DNA of 58,022 nt from the NCBI GenBank assembly GCA_016934715.1, contig JAFGSI010000021.1, positions 1 to 58,022 on the forward strand. The letters run 5' to 3'. Source of the stretch: Anaerolineales bacterium. GTDB taxonomy: Bacteria > Chloroflexota > Anaerolineae > Anaerolineales > Villigracilaceae. Numbering within the stretch: position 1 is the stretch's first letter; the number at the start of each line of letters is the position of its first letter. This document shows positions 51,151 to 58,022 of the stretch, one piece after another. The notes under the pieces were generated by a model that ran no database searches, was not told the DNA's origin, and saw nothing but the letters and a program-made list of their open reading frames with translations. The position numbers and the translations under genes are program-made.

Positions 51151-52281
51151 TCAGCCCAGGTGCATGGGCATGATGACGTGCAGGAAGTTGTCGTCGCCGA
51201 CCGACCGGACGACTCCGGGGGCGTTCGGGGCGGAGGTCTCGATGGCCACATTGGGGGACTTGATCACCTCCAGCACCTCGCGCAGGTACTTGACGTTGAA
51301 GGCGATCAGCAGACCGACGCCATCGATCGTCGCTGCTACCACAGTCTCGTTCGATCCAGTTTCCTCCGATTGGGCGGAGATCTCCACTGAGCCGGGCTCC
51401 AGTTCTCCAGTCGTTTTGATGTTCAGGCGGGCCACGTTCGAGCCCTCACGGGCGAAGATCTCAGCCTGCTTGCAGGCCTTGAGCAGGGATGTGGTCGAGA
51501 GGATGGTACGGCTCTTGTGGGAGCGCGGAATGATCTGCTGGTAGTCGGGGAAGGTCCCGTCGATCAACTGCGAAACCACTTCCACGTCCTTCATGCGGAA
51601 GATAACCTGGCCGCGTCCCTTGGGCATGACCATCGAAATCAGCTCATTGCCATCGGTGGCCACGCGGGCCAGTTCGGCCAGGGCACGCGCCGGGATGATG
51701 GCGCTGATCGGCTGCTGAGCCGGCTGTGAGAGGGTCCCCTTGCGCACCGACAGGCGGAAGCCGTCGGCGGCAGCCATCGTGATGGTGTCCTTCTCAATTG
51801 TAACCAGGACGCCCATCAGCACCGGGCGGGCTTCATCCACCGAGGCGGCGAAGGCGACCTGCTGGATCATCTCCTTGAAGTCGGACACGTTGATCTGGAT
51901 GGCACCCTCCAGGTCCGGGACGGGTAGCGGGGGGAACTCCTGGGCGTCAATGCACTTGATGTCGGTGTTTGACGTGCCGCAGCGAACGTTGAGGGTCTGG
52001 TTGGAGGCGTTCAGGTGGAGGTTTACCTGTTCGAGCGGGAGGGTGGCCACCAGGTCCACGAAGGTACGGGCCGGCACGGTAGTCGAACCATCCTCCTCGA
52101 TCTTGGCACCGATCCAGCAGGTGATGCCCAGCTCCAGGTTGGTGGCCGAAAGGCGCATTCGGCCCTCGTCGGTGGCAACCAGTACGTTGGCCAGTACCGG
52201 CAGGGTGCTACGGGGCGAAACCGCCCGGGATACGATGCTCAGTCCGTGAGCCAGGGTCTCTTGCAGTACGGTAACTTTCAT
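51151..52281 (-). CDS. dnaN: DNA polymerase III beta subunit (sliding clamp)
   Basis: The ring-shaped processivity clamp of the replicative polymerase. At 376 aa it has the usual three-domain length. Signatures include MKVTVLQETLAHGLSIVSRA, TLPVLANVLV, DGFRLSVRKG and the C-terminal MPMHLG (MPMRL-like peptide-binding end). I begin at ATG 52281 (MKVTVLQ); the upstream extension is not clamp-like. It lies apart from dnaA, 27 kb from the predicted origin. Confidence 0.97.
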   Translation of the reverse strand: MKVTVLQETLAHGLSIVSRAVSPRSTLPVLANVLVATDEGRMRLSATNLELGITCWIGAKIEEDGSTTVPARTFVDLVATLPLEQVNLHLNASNQTLNVRCGTSNTDIKCIDAQEFPPLPVPDLEGAIQINVSDFKEMIQQVAFAASVDEARPVLMGVLVTIEKDTITMAAADGFRLSVRKGTLSQPAQQPISAIIPARALAELARVATDGNELISMVMPKGRGQVIFRMKDVEVVSQLIDGTFPDYQQIIPRSHKSRTILSTTSLLKACKQAEIFAREGSNVARLNIKTTGELEPGSVEISAQSEETGSNETVVAATIDGVGLLIAFNVKYLREVLEVIKSPNVAIETSAPNAPGVVRSVGDDNFLHVIMPMHLG

Positions 52282-52371
52282 CGCCTCAGTCCTCTCCTTC
52301 GGTAAGGGCGGCAGCATGCCGCCTCCGATTCAGATGAAGTATATCCTGAGAAGCGTAAAGTGAAAAGTGAG

Positions 52372-54312
52372 TTAGTAACCGAATAAGGAGGTGCCGGCGG
52401 AAATCAGGGCGATCAGAACCTGCAGGCCGCAGACGCTTGCCAGGATGTAGAGCAGGACCAGCCAGCCGGCCCCGCCTGTGCCGCTGGCGCGATGGATTTC
52501 CTGCCCCTCGGCCAGCTGGCGGATGGCCTGGGCGGCCAGCGCCACGCTGACGCTCTCCTTTGTTCCGCCGGGCCAGATCCAGCCAGGTGCGGCGCGCGGG
52601 ACCACGATCCGGTGACCATCATATCTGGCCAACCAGCGCCCCAGTGCTGCGGGAGGGTTGAGGGCCAGATCCCCGGGCAGGACGATCGCCTGCGGGGCGG
52701 TCTCCTTCGGAACCGGACGGTCCGCCAGCTGGACCGAGGCTGGCAGGCTGGGGGCCTGCTTGCCGATCGCCGCCAGCAGGTCCCGGCCGAAGGTCCCGTT
52801 GCCGGGGTCGAAGACCAGCACCGGGAAGGCGGCGTGGCGGGCCATCAGCGCGCCAGCTTCCCGGCGTCCATCTACCCCGAGAGTCAGGCCGTGATAGATC
52901 CCCAGCAGGGCGAACAGGACCAGGTTGCGGCTGCTGTCCAGGACGAGTTCGGCCAGTCCGCTCGGTGGGTTGCCCAGCACCGCGCGCAGCAGGTTGTAGA
53001 CCAGCACGCCGGCCGAGACCATCCCGCCGATCACTCCGGCGAACAATGCCAGGTAGAGGTAGATCTTGCGGACCAGTGACCGGCGGGCGTGGTCGCCAGC
53101 ATCACCGGCGCTCAAGGCTTCGGTCTGCATCGGCCACCAGGTCAGGATCCATAAGGGTAGGCCTGCCGCCAGGGTTGCCAGCGCGGCGGCCAGCTGGTCG
53201 CGCAGGAAGTTGTACCAGGAGCCCGAACGCAACAGGAGATCAGTAAAGAAGTTGAGCAGCATATTCAACCCGATCAGGGTGGCGCTCAAGCCCAGGGCAG
53301 CCAGGATGTAATAATACAGCCGCCGCATCCCGGCCCGGCGCGGGGCATCAGGGACGTCTTTGATTGTCCGGTTCAACCAGTAGCCATAATAAGCCCATAC
53401 GCCGGCCAGCGGGAATCCGATGGACAACGGGGAGCGCAGTTCAATCAGGAAATTGCGGGCTGTGAAATGTTCACCCAGCAGCAGGCGCAACAGGAGATCG
53501 ATGACCAGGCCGCCCGAGGTCAGGACGGTTATCACGCCGGCCAGGGCCAGCAGGTAGAGCACCCCCAGGCGCAGCAGGGAGGCGCGTTCATCTGGTTCAC
53601 TGATCGAGTCCTGGGCATTCTTCCAGGCCAGCACCCACAGGGGGACGCCGACCAGCAGCAGGGCCAGTCCATTGGCTGCCGAGGCGTGGAAGCTGGGGGT
53701 TGTCATAGCGAGGCCGTCGAAATTGCCGGTCAGTTGGAACAGGTAATACAGGATCTGTTGAATGCCTCCCACCACCATGGCCAGCCCGTAGATGACCCAG
53801 ATGTAGCAGAAGACGCGCCGACCCAGGCGCAGGGCGTCTTTGGCCTCCACGGCTTTCCAGTCACCGCGCAGGATCTGGAGGAAGTAGGCCGCGATCAGGA
53901 TGTTCATGAAAACGGCGATCAGGTTGTCGCCCAGAGTCTGCTGCCCCCCGAAGAGACCCATTCGGGCGGGGGCCTGGAAGATTGGCAACAAGGAACGGTT
54001 GATGAATGCCAGGATGTTCTGGGTTCCCGGGATCAGCGTCCCCAGCAGGACGGCGTAGAGGAAGACTGCCCGCACAGCAGACGAACGTTCGTCGTCGTCC
54101 TGAGCGACGCCCCTCTGGGCCAGCCACCAGTGGATCAGGAATACCGGCACCCCGACCAGGATCAGAGCCAGGGCCCCGGCCAGGCGCAGAACATCGCCGC
54201 CAAGACTCTGGCCGGCGAAGATCGAACGAACCAGGCCGATCATGCCCCACAGGACAACCTCAAGGCTGATGATTGCCACCGCGTATAAATAAAGACGCTT
54301 GACGGTACGCAT
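52372..54312 (-). CDS. multi-repeat DUF5671-like membrane protein
   Basis: A 646-aa membrane protein with about fifteen membrane segments. A unit of roughly 100 residues recurs, each starting with a hydrophobic segment after a basic (R)K/RxLYxY stretch (RTVKRLYLYAVAI, RRVFCYIWVIYG, LRLGVLYLLALAG, RRLYYYILAALG, RKIYLYLALFAG). The C-terminal soluble domain (about 490-620) precedes a last anchor. DUF5671 proteins have no known function. ATG 54312 has GAGGAG upstream. Confidence 0.8.
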   Translation of the reverse strand: MRTVKRLYLYAVAIISLEVVLWGMIGLVRSIFAGQSLGGDVLRLAGALALILVGVPVFLIHWWLAQRGVAQDDDERSSAVRAVFLYAVLLGTLIPGTQNILAFINRSLLPIFQAPARMGLFGGQQTLGDNLIAVFMNILIAAYFLQILRGDWKAVEAKDALRLGRRVFCYIWVIYGLAMVVGGIQQILYYLFQLTGNFDGLAMTTPSFHASAANGLALLLVGVPLWVLAWKNAQDSISEPDERASLLRLGVLYLLALAGVITVLTSGGLVIDLLLRLLLGEHFTARNFLIELRSPLSIGFPLAGVWAYYGYWLNRTIKDVPDAPRRAGMRRLYYYILAALGLSATLIGLNMLLNFFTDLLLRSGSWYNFLRDQLAAALATLAAGLPLWILTWWPMQTEALSAGDAGDHARRSLVRKIYLYLALFAGVIGGMVSAGVLVYNLLRAVLGNPPSGLAELVLDSSRNLVLFALLGIYHGLTLGVDGRREAGALMARHAAFPVLVFDPGNGTFGRDLLAAIGKQAPSLPASVQLADRPVPKETAPQAIVLPGDLALNPPAALGRWLARYDGHRIVVPRAAPGWIWPGGTKESVSVALAAQAIRQLAEGQEIHRASGTGGAGWLVLLYILASVCGLQVLIALISAGTSLFGY

Positions 54313-54337
54313 TGGAGCTCCTCTCTGCAACTGGCAA

Positions 54338-54799
54338 TTAAGGCTGGTACCAGTTCCAGCCCCAGAATTGGTAAGGCATATCCCGGATCTTCCACTGCCC
54401 ATCCTGCAGAACCAGCCTGGCGGTCCCGGTCTCGCTCCAGCCTCTCGAGAAAGGATCGCTGGCGACATGCGTAAGGATGATCTCGACCCGGGCGCGGTCT
54501 CCTGAGATCCTCGCCTCCCCAAGATCGATGACCAATGTGGTCACGTCAGGGTAGAGGTTGAGAAAATAGCGTTCGAAGGCCGCCTGGGAAGGCTTTCGGT
54601 TGCCATTGGCCAGATAAGCATAAGCGCCAGCGTAATTTTCCTGCTGCAGTGCCAGAACGTAGTTGTACACCACCCCCTCCGGTGTGTCATCGGGGATCTC
54701 GACCTGCTTTTGGCCGCGCAGCAAGAAGAGCACCACTGCGGCAACCACCATGATGCCGATGAAGGCCAGGATGGCGAGCAGGAACTTGTCCTGTTTCAT
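54338..54799 (-). CDS. membrane-anchored NTF2-like protein
   Basis: A 153-aa protein with an N-terminal membrane segment (about 7-28) and an extracytoplasmic domain resembling NTF2/DUF4878 (TPEGVVYNYVLALQQENYAGAYAYL, and a C-terminal strand of GQWKIRDMPYQFWGW). Such domains often sit in small envelope proteins of unknown role. GGAGG precedes the ATG, and it lies in a minus-strand set with its two neighbours. Confidence 0.78.
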   Translation of the reverse strand: MKQDKFLLAILAFIGIMVVAAVVLFLLRGQKQVEIPDDTPEGVVYNYVLALQQENYAGAYAYLANGNRKPSQAAFERYFLNLYPDVTTLVIDLGEARISGDRARVEIILTHVASDPFSRGWSETGTARLVLQDGQWKIRDMPYQFWGWNWYQP

Positions 54800-54803
54800 G
54801 GGA

Positions 54804-55025
54804 TTACCTCCGGAATGATCCGTGGACCCTGTGTCCCCGGCCGGGACCCCCGGGCCGGCAGAGGATTACGACGAACGGCCCCAGCAACGGGATGAGCAGG
54901 GCGAACAGCCCCCAGGCAAGGAAGTGGAGCAGGGGCAGGGGGCGACGGCGCAGGTACAGGATCGCCAGCACGTACATGGCGAGCAGGAAGACGAACAACA
55001 GAAAGCGAACCGTATCAGCAGCCAT
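54804..55025 (-). CDS. PLDc_N-like small membrane protein
   Basis: A 73-aa protein with two membrane segments (about 5-25 and 35-60) and the PLDc_N-like FLAWGLFALLIPLLGPFVVIL. The C-terminus is basic. The ATG at 55025 is preferred because the in-frame ATG at 55037 overlaps the -10 TACAAT (55036-55041). With only 10 nt between the -10 and the ATG, the mRNA has little or no leader. It heads the leftward set with the NTF2-like and DUF5671-like genes. Confidence 0.75.
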   Translation of the reverse strand: MAADTVRFLLFVFLLAMYVLAILYLRRRPLPLLHFLAWGLFALLIPLLGPFVVILCRPGGPGRGHRVHGSFRR

Positions 55026-55035
55026 CGTTGCTGTC

Positions 55036-55064
55036 ATTGTATAAGGTTTCGAGGCAAAAGGCAA
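55036..55064 (-). promoter_or_regulatory. promoter of the PLDc_N-like gene
   Basis: TTGCCT (55059-55064) and TACAAT (55036-55041), 17-bp spacer. Confidence 0.75.
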
Positions 55065-55138
55065 GCCGATGGCTTTGGACCCCCAGGCAACTGAAAGCGT
55101 AGAGTATACTTCATGAAAACCATCCTAAGGAGATGCCC

Positions 55139-56941
55139 ATGATGACCACTCCTCCCCGCTGGAATCTTTCCAACATCTATCCGTCCCTTGAATCCAAGGA
55201 ATTCGAGGCTGCAGTTGCGGCCGTGAAAAGCCAGATTGATGAACTCGAGGTTTTCACTGCCGAGAAAATTGCCGGCCTGGATGCAAGCTCCCCGGTCCCG
55301 GACCTGGCTGCGATCGTCGGCGAGGCGATCGGACGCATGAACGCCCTGTCCGAACTGGCGGGCACGGTGCGGGCCTATATCTCTTCGTTCGTGACCACCG
55401 ATTCGCATAACATGGTGGCGATGAAGAAAATGTCCGAATTTCAGATGATCGGCGTGCGCTTGCAGAAGATCAGCACCCAGTTCCAGGCCTGGGTCGGGAC
55501 GATTGCTCCGGTCTTGGAGCAGATCATTGCAGTGGACCCGACCGCTGAGGCGCATGCCTTCGGCCTGCGTGAGACGGTCGAGCAGGCCCAGTACCTTATG
55601 AGCGAGGCGGAGGAGGCCCTGGCGGCTGAACTCAACCTGAGCGGCACGAATGCCTGGTCCAAGCTGCAGGGAACGGTCACCTCGCAGTTGACTGTCGACT
55701 TCGAGCTGGACGGGCAGGTCCAGAAACTGCCCATGCCGGCCTTGATCAACCTGCACTCGCATCCCGACGAGCCTGTCCGACGACGGGCCTACGAGGCCGA
55801 GATGCGGGCCTGGAATGCGGTCCGTGAGCCCTTGGCGGCAGCCATGAACGGTGTCAAGGGCACGGCCAACACCCTCAACAAGCACCGCGGCCGGACCGAT
55901 GCCCTGCATCAGGCCATCGACATGGCCCGCATTGACCGGCCGACCCTGGAAACCATGCTGGCTGCCATGGCAGCCTCTTTCCCGGCCTTCCGCAAGTATT
56001 ACCTCGCCAAGGCCAAACGCTTGGGCAAGGAAAAACTGGCCTGGTGGGATGTCTTTGCACCGATCGGCAAGGCGGAGAAGACCTACACCTTCGATGAGGC
56101 GCGCGACTTCATCGTCGAGCACTTCGCAAAGTTCTCGCCTGAACTTGCCGCTTTTGCAAAGCGTGCCTTTGACAATCACTGGATCGACGCTGAGCAGCGT
56201 GAGGGCAAGCGCGGCGGAGCCTTCTGCATGGGCCTGCCAGCGGTCAAGGAGAGCCGCGTCCTGTGCAACTTCGACGGAACCCTCGACCAGGTCTCCACCA
56301 TCGCTCACGAACTCGGGCATGCCTTTCATAATGAGTGCGCCTACCAGGTCGGCAAGACCCCTATGCAGAAAGATACCCCCATGACCCTGGCCGAGACCGC
56401 CTCGATCATGTGCGAGACGATCGTCATGCAGGCCGTGCTGGCCCAGACGGCTGATCCACAGGAGCAGTTGGCCATCCTGGAGACCCAGTTGATCGGCGAC
56501 GCCCAGGTCATCGTCGACATCTATTCGCGCTACCTGTTCGAGAGGGAAGTCTTTGAGCACCGCGAGCAATCCGAACTCTCGGCTGACGAGCTGTGTGAAA
56601 TCATGGAGCGTGCTCAGAAGGCGACCTACGGCGAAGGCCTCGACGAGCACTATCTGCACAAATACATGTGGACATGGAAGCCTCATTACTACTATGGAGG
56701 CCTGCCGTTCTACAACTTCCCCTACGCCTTTGGCCTGCTGTTTGGCATCGGTCTGTATGCCATTTACCAGCAGCGAGGCGCCGACTTTGTGCCTGACTAC
56801 AAGGCCTTGCTGGCCTCCACCGGCGAGTATACTGCTGCTGATCTGGCGGCTCGGTTCGATATTGATATCCGCCAGCGTACATTCTGGGAAAACAGCCTGG
56901 CAGTGATTGCCGGCCGGATCGAGCGCTATTGCGAACTCTAG
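55139..56941 (+). CDS. pepF: M3-family oligoendopeptidase (PepF type)
   Basis: A zinc peptidase that cleaves short oligopeptides in the cytoplasm. The 600-aa helical protein has the HELGH zinc motif at 390-394 (TIAHELGHAFHNE), the glutamate-containing segment MTLAETASIMCET, and the C-terminal YYYGGLPFYNFPYAFG substrate-binding loop of the family. ATG 55139 sits 6 nt after AAGGAG; ATG 55133 abuts the Shine-Dalgarno and is less likely. Confidence 0.96.
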   Translation: MMTTPPRWNLSNIYPSLESKEFEAAVAAVKSQIDELEVFTAEKIAGLDASSPVPDLAAIVGEAIGRMNALSELAGTVRAYISSFVTTDSHNMVAMKKMSEFQMIGVRLQKISTQFQAWVGTIAPVLEQIIAVDPTAEAHAFGLRETVEQAQYLMSEAEEALAAELNLSGTNAWSKLQGTVTSQLTVDFELDGQVQKLPMPALINLHSHPDEPVRRRAYEAEMRAWNAVREPLAAAMNGVKGTANTLNKHRGRTDALHQAIDMARIDRPTLETMLAAMAASFPAFRKYYLAKAKRLGKEKLAWWDVFAPIGKAEKTYTFDEARDFIVEHFAKFSPELAAFAKRAFDNHWIDAEQREGKRGGAFCMGLPAVKESRVLCNFDGTLDQVSTIAHELGHAFHNECAYQVGKTPMQKDTPMTLAETASIMCETIVMQAVLAQTADPQEQLAILETQLIGDAQVIVDIYSRYLFEREVFEHREQSELSADELCEIMERAQKATYGEGLDEHYLHKYMWTWKPHYYYGGLPFYNFPYAFGLLFGIGLYAIYQQRGADFVPDYKALLASTGEYTAADLAARFDIDIRQRTFWENSLAVIAGRIERYCEL

Positions 56942-56975
56942 GGTCGCTTGTTCAAGGAGTGCCACGCCAGTATCT

Positions 56976-57240
56976 GTGATTGCCAGCCCCTCGTCCAAGG
57001 CGGCCATGTGGCGTAAATTCGCCGAAGGCGACCCGGCAGAGGACGTCTGGGCGCCCCTGCGCATCCCAACACAAGGTGCTCGGCGTGGTCTTCGGTTCGA
57101 TCACCATCGAACTGCCGGACAAAGGAGCAACGCTGGCCCTGCACATCGGCGACCGTCGCGACCTGCCGCCCGGTGTGGTCCAGGCGGCCCGGGTCGGTGA
57201 GGCCTTGTGGAGGAGGGGCACAGCGGTGATCAAAAAAATA
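56976..57240 (+). pseudogene. possible frameshifted small gene
   Basis: Two short frames that look coding join only with a shift near 57068. Frame A (56976 on) encodes VIASPSSKAAMWRKFAEGD... and ends with LRIP. Frame B encodes HKVLGVVFGSITIELPDKG and then LALHIGDRR...VIKK. Frame B has coding-like composition and a hydrophobic/acidic pattern, but I recognise no family. It could be a decaying gene, a sequencing error or chance. Confidence 0.25.
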
Positions 57241-57268
57241 AGAAAAGGGCGGGGTCGGAGACCCCGCC
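57231..57268 (-). terminator. terminator of the phosphoribosyltransferase gene
   Basis: GGCGGGGTC/GACCCCGCC with a 3-nt loop (57248-57268), and on the minus strand CCTTTTCTTATTTTTTT follows. Confidence 0.85.
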
Positions 57269-57315
57269 TGGGCGTGAACGATCAAAGGGGTCATCAACCA
57301 CATTGACCCTGATGG

Positions 57316-57870
57316 TCAGTCATCAAAAAACAAAGGCAGGTGCCCGAGCGAAATGATGTGCTCCCATTTCTCCTGGTCGCCCTCGGTGAATATTGCCGCC
57401 TCGGCCACCACGGTGGCCTCGACTTTCTCCATGATGTATTCCATTCCTCGCAGGGTCGAACCAGTGCTGATCACATCATCGAGCAGGACGACATTCTTGC
57501 CTTTGACGAGGGCGTGATCTTTCTCGTCGAGAATGAGAGTCTGTGGTTCTCCCGTGGTGATGGAAAGGGTCTCGCTGATGATCGCTGTACCCATGTAGGG
57601 CTTGTACGCTTTACGCAGGATCACGTAGGGTCTGCCGGTGACCACCGAGAGGGAGTGGGCCAGCGGGATTGACTTGGCCTCGGCGGTGAGGATGATGTCG
57701 TAGTCCACGATCTTGAGTTTCTCGGCCAGCGCCCGGGCACAGGCCTCGACCAGTTCCGTGTCGCCGAGGATGTTCAGGATGGCGATCCGCAGGCCGGGTT
57801 TGACCTCGAAGAGGGTCAGCCTGCGCTTCAGGCCGGCGATCTCGACTTCGTATGTGTCGCGTGGGGACAT
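57316..57870 (-). CDS. purine-type phosphoribosyltransferase
   Basis: A 184-aa type I phosphoribosyltransferase. The PRPP signature VVLLDDVISTGST has Asp131-Asp132, and a hood segment LTAEAKSIPLAHSLSVVTGRPYV resembles adenine or xanthine phosphoribosyltransferase. It would make a purine nucleotide from base and PRPP in salvage; which base is not determinable. GGAGG precedes the ATG. Confidence 0.88.
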   Translation of the reverse strand: MSPRDTYEVEIAGLKRRLTLFEVKPGLRIAILNILGDTELVEACARALAEKLKIVDYDIILTAEAKSIPLAHSLSVVTGRPYVILRKAYKPYMGTAIISETLSITTGEPQTLILDEKDHALVKGKNVVLLDDVISTGSTLRGMEYIMEKVEATVVAEAAIFTEGDQEKWEHIISLGHLPLFFDD

Positions 57871-57949
57871 GGCAGTTTCCTCCAGAGGGGATTCTTCGAA
57901 ATTAGTTTATCACAAAACTCTGGCCCTGCATTCGTTAGGGTGATCGCAT

Positions 57950-58022
57950 CTAAATTCCAGCTGCGAGGACCTTGAGAAGATAATCTTCTTTCCAGGCGGC
58001 CTGGAGTTGCTTGGCGTGGATA
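57950..58022 (-). CDS. 3' end of a gene entering from the right
   Basis: Partial reading frame ending QAAWKEDYLLKVLAAGI at a TAG. It runs off the window edge and upstream of the phosphoribosyltransferase gene. Only 23 residues are visible, so the family cannot be named. Confidence 0.4.
   Translation of the reverse strand, partial: IHAKQLQAAWKEDYLLKVLAAGI

Noticed and set aside
55034-57064. 676-codon minus-strand frame opposite pepF
   Set aside because: Shadow of the M3 peptidase gene; no motif or ribosome binding site.

Overview
The window is GC-rich, gene-dense bacterial chromosome that reads most like a Chloroflexota genome of the Anaerolineae type. That assignment is inferred from the gene repertoire: SpoVS without a sporulation operon, a CASTOR/POLLUX-like channel, lamin-tail surface protein, T-boxes on thrS and valS, an FMN-riboswitch riboflavin ABC importer, two deoxynucleoside kinases and several apparently leaderless genes. 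No phage, IS element or CRISPR array was seen, and almost everything looks like core chromosome.

The main discovery is a replication-origin region. Between spoVS (ends 23899) and a nucleotidyltransferase-like gene (from 24366) lies about 460 bp with no convincing gene. It holds two perfect DnaA boxes (TTATCCACA) and a one-mismatch copy in tandem at 20-21 bp spacing, reverse-oriented boxes, and an AT-rich stretch. One reverse box (TTTTCCACA) is followed by GGCC and a run of CTA-type triplets, the layout of the bacterial basal unwinding system (DnaA box, GC-rich spacer, DnaA-trio). The plus strand is C-rich to the left and G-rich to the right of this point, whatever the gene orientation, as expected at oriC. 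Two parS sites (44165-44180 and 44232-44247) lie 20 kb away. dnaA is not in the window and dnaN is 27 kb from the origin.

Layout. 1-2.3 kb: RNA 2'-O-methyltransferase, macrodomain and HAD genes. 2.3-6.2 kb: thrS, infC, rpmI, rplT (minus strand), with a thrS T-box and a probable AUC start codon for infC. 6.3-12.6 kb: DUF981 membrane protein, tRNA-Val(GAC), sortase, small membrane protein, P-loop protein, RlmD/TrmA-type methyltransferase, CASTOR/POLLUX-like channel. 13-16.9 kb: UPF0173 hydrolase and a btuFCD-type operon under a cobalamin riboswitch. 16.9-23.9 kb: ComEC, a membrane protein, DsbA-like oxidoreductase, deoxynucleoside kinase, lamin-tail protein, SpoVS. 24.0-24.3 kb: oriC. 24.4-31.2 kb: nucleotidyltransferase, second deoxynucleoside kinase, T-box and valS, M32 carboxypeptidase, ferredoxin. 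31.2-34.3 kb: FMN riboswitch and riboflavin-type ABC importer. 34.2-42.2 kb: YdcF, rhomboid, gmk, FmdB, S51 peptidase, tmk, R3H/SpoIIIAA-like ATPase, pdxT, pdxS. 42.3-48.7 kb: YtrA-type GntR regulator with an 8-bp repeat array in its promoter, lipoprotein, SPFH protein, parS pair, ABC exporter, CPBP protease, GAF histidine kinase. 48.8-58 kb: PEP/pyruvate-binding protein, dnaN, DUF5671 repeat membrane protein, M3 peptidase, phosphoribosyltransferase.

Regulation is largely by RNA: two T-boxes, one FMN and one cobalamin riboswitch, with terminator hairpins seen for the T-boxes and the FMN switch. Many starts have a TANAAT-like -10 hexamer only 6-7 nt upstream and no Shine-Dalgarno, suggesting leaderless mRNAs.
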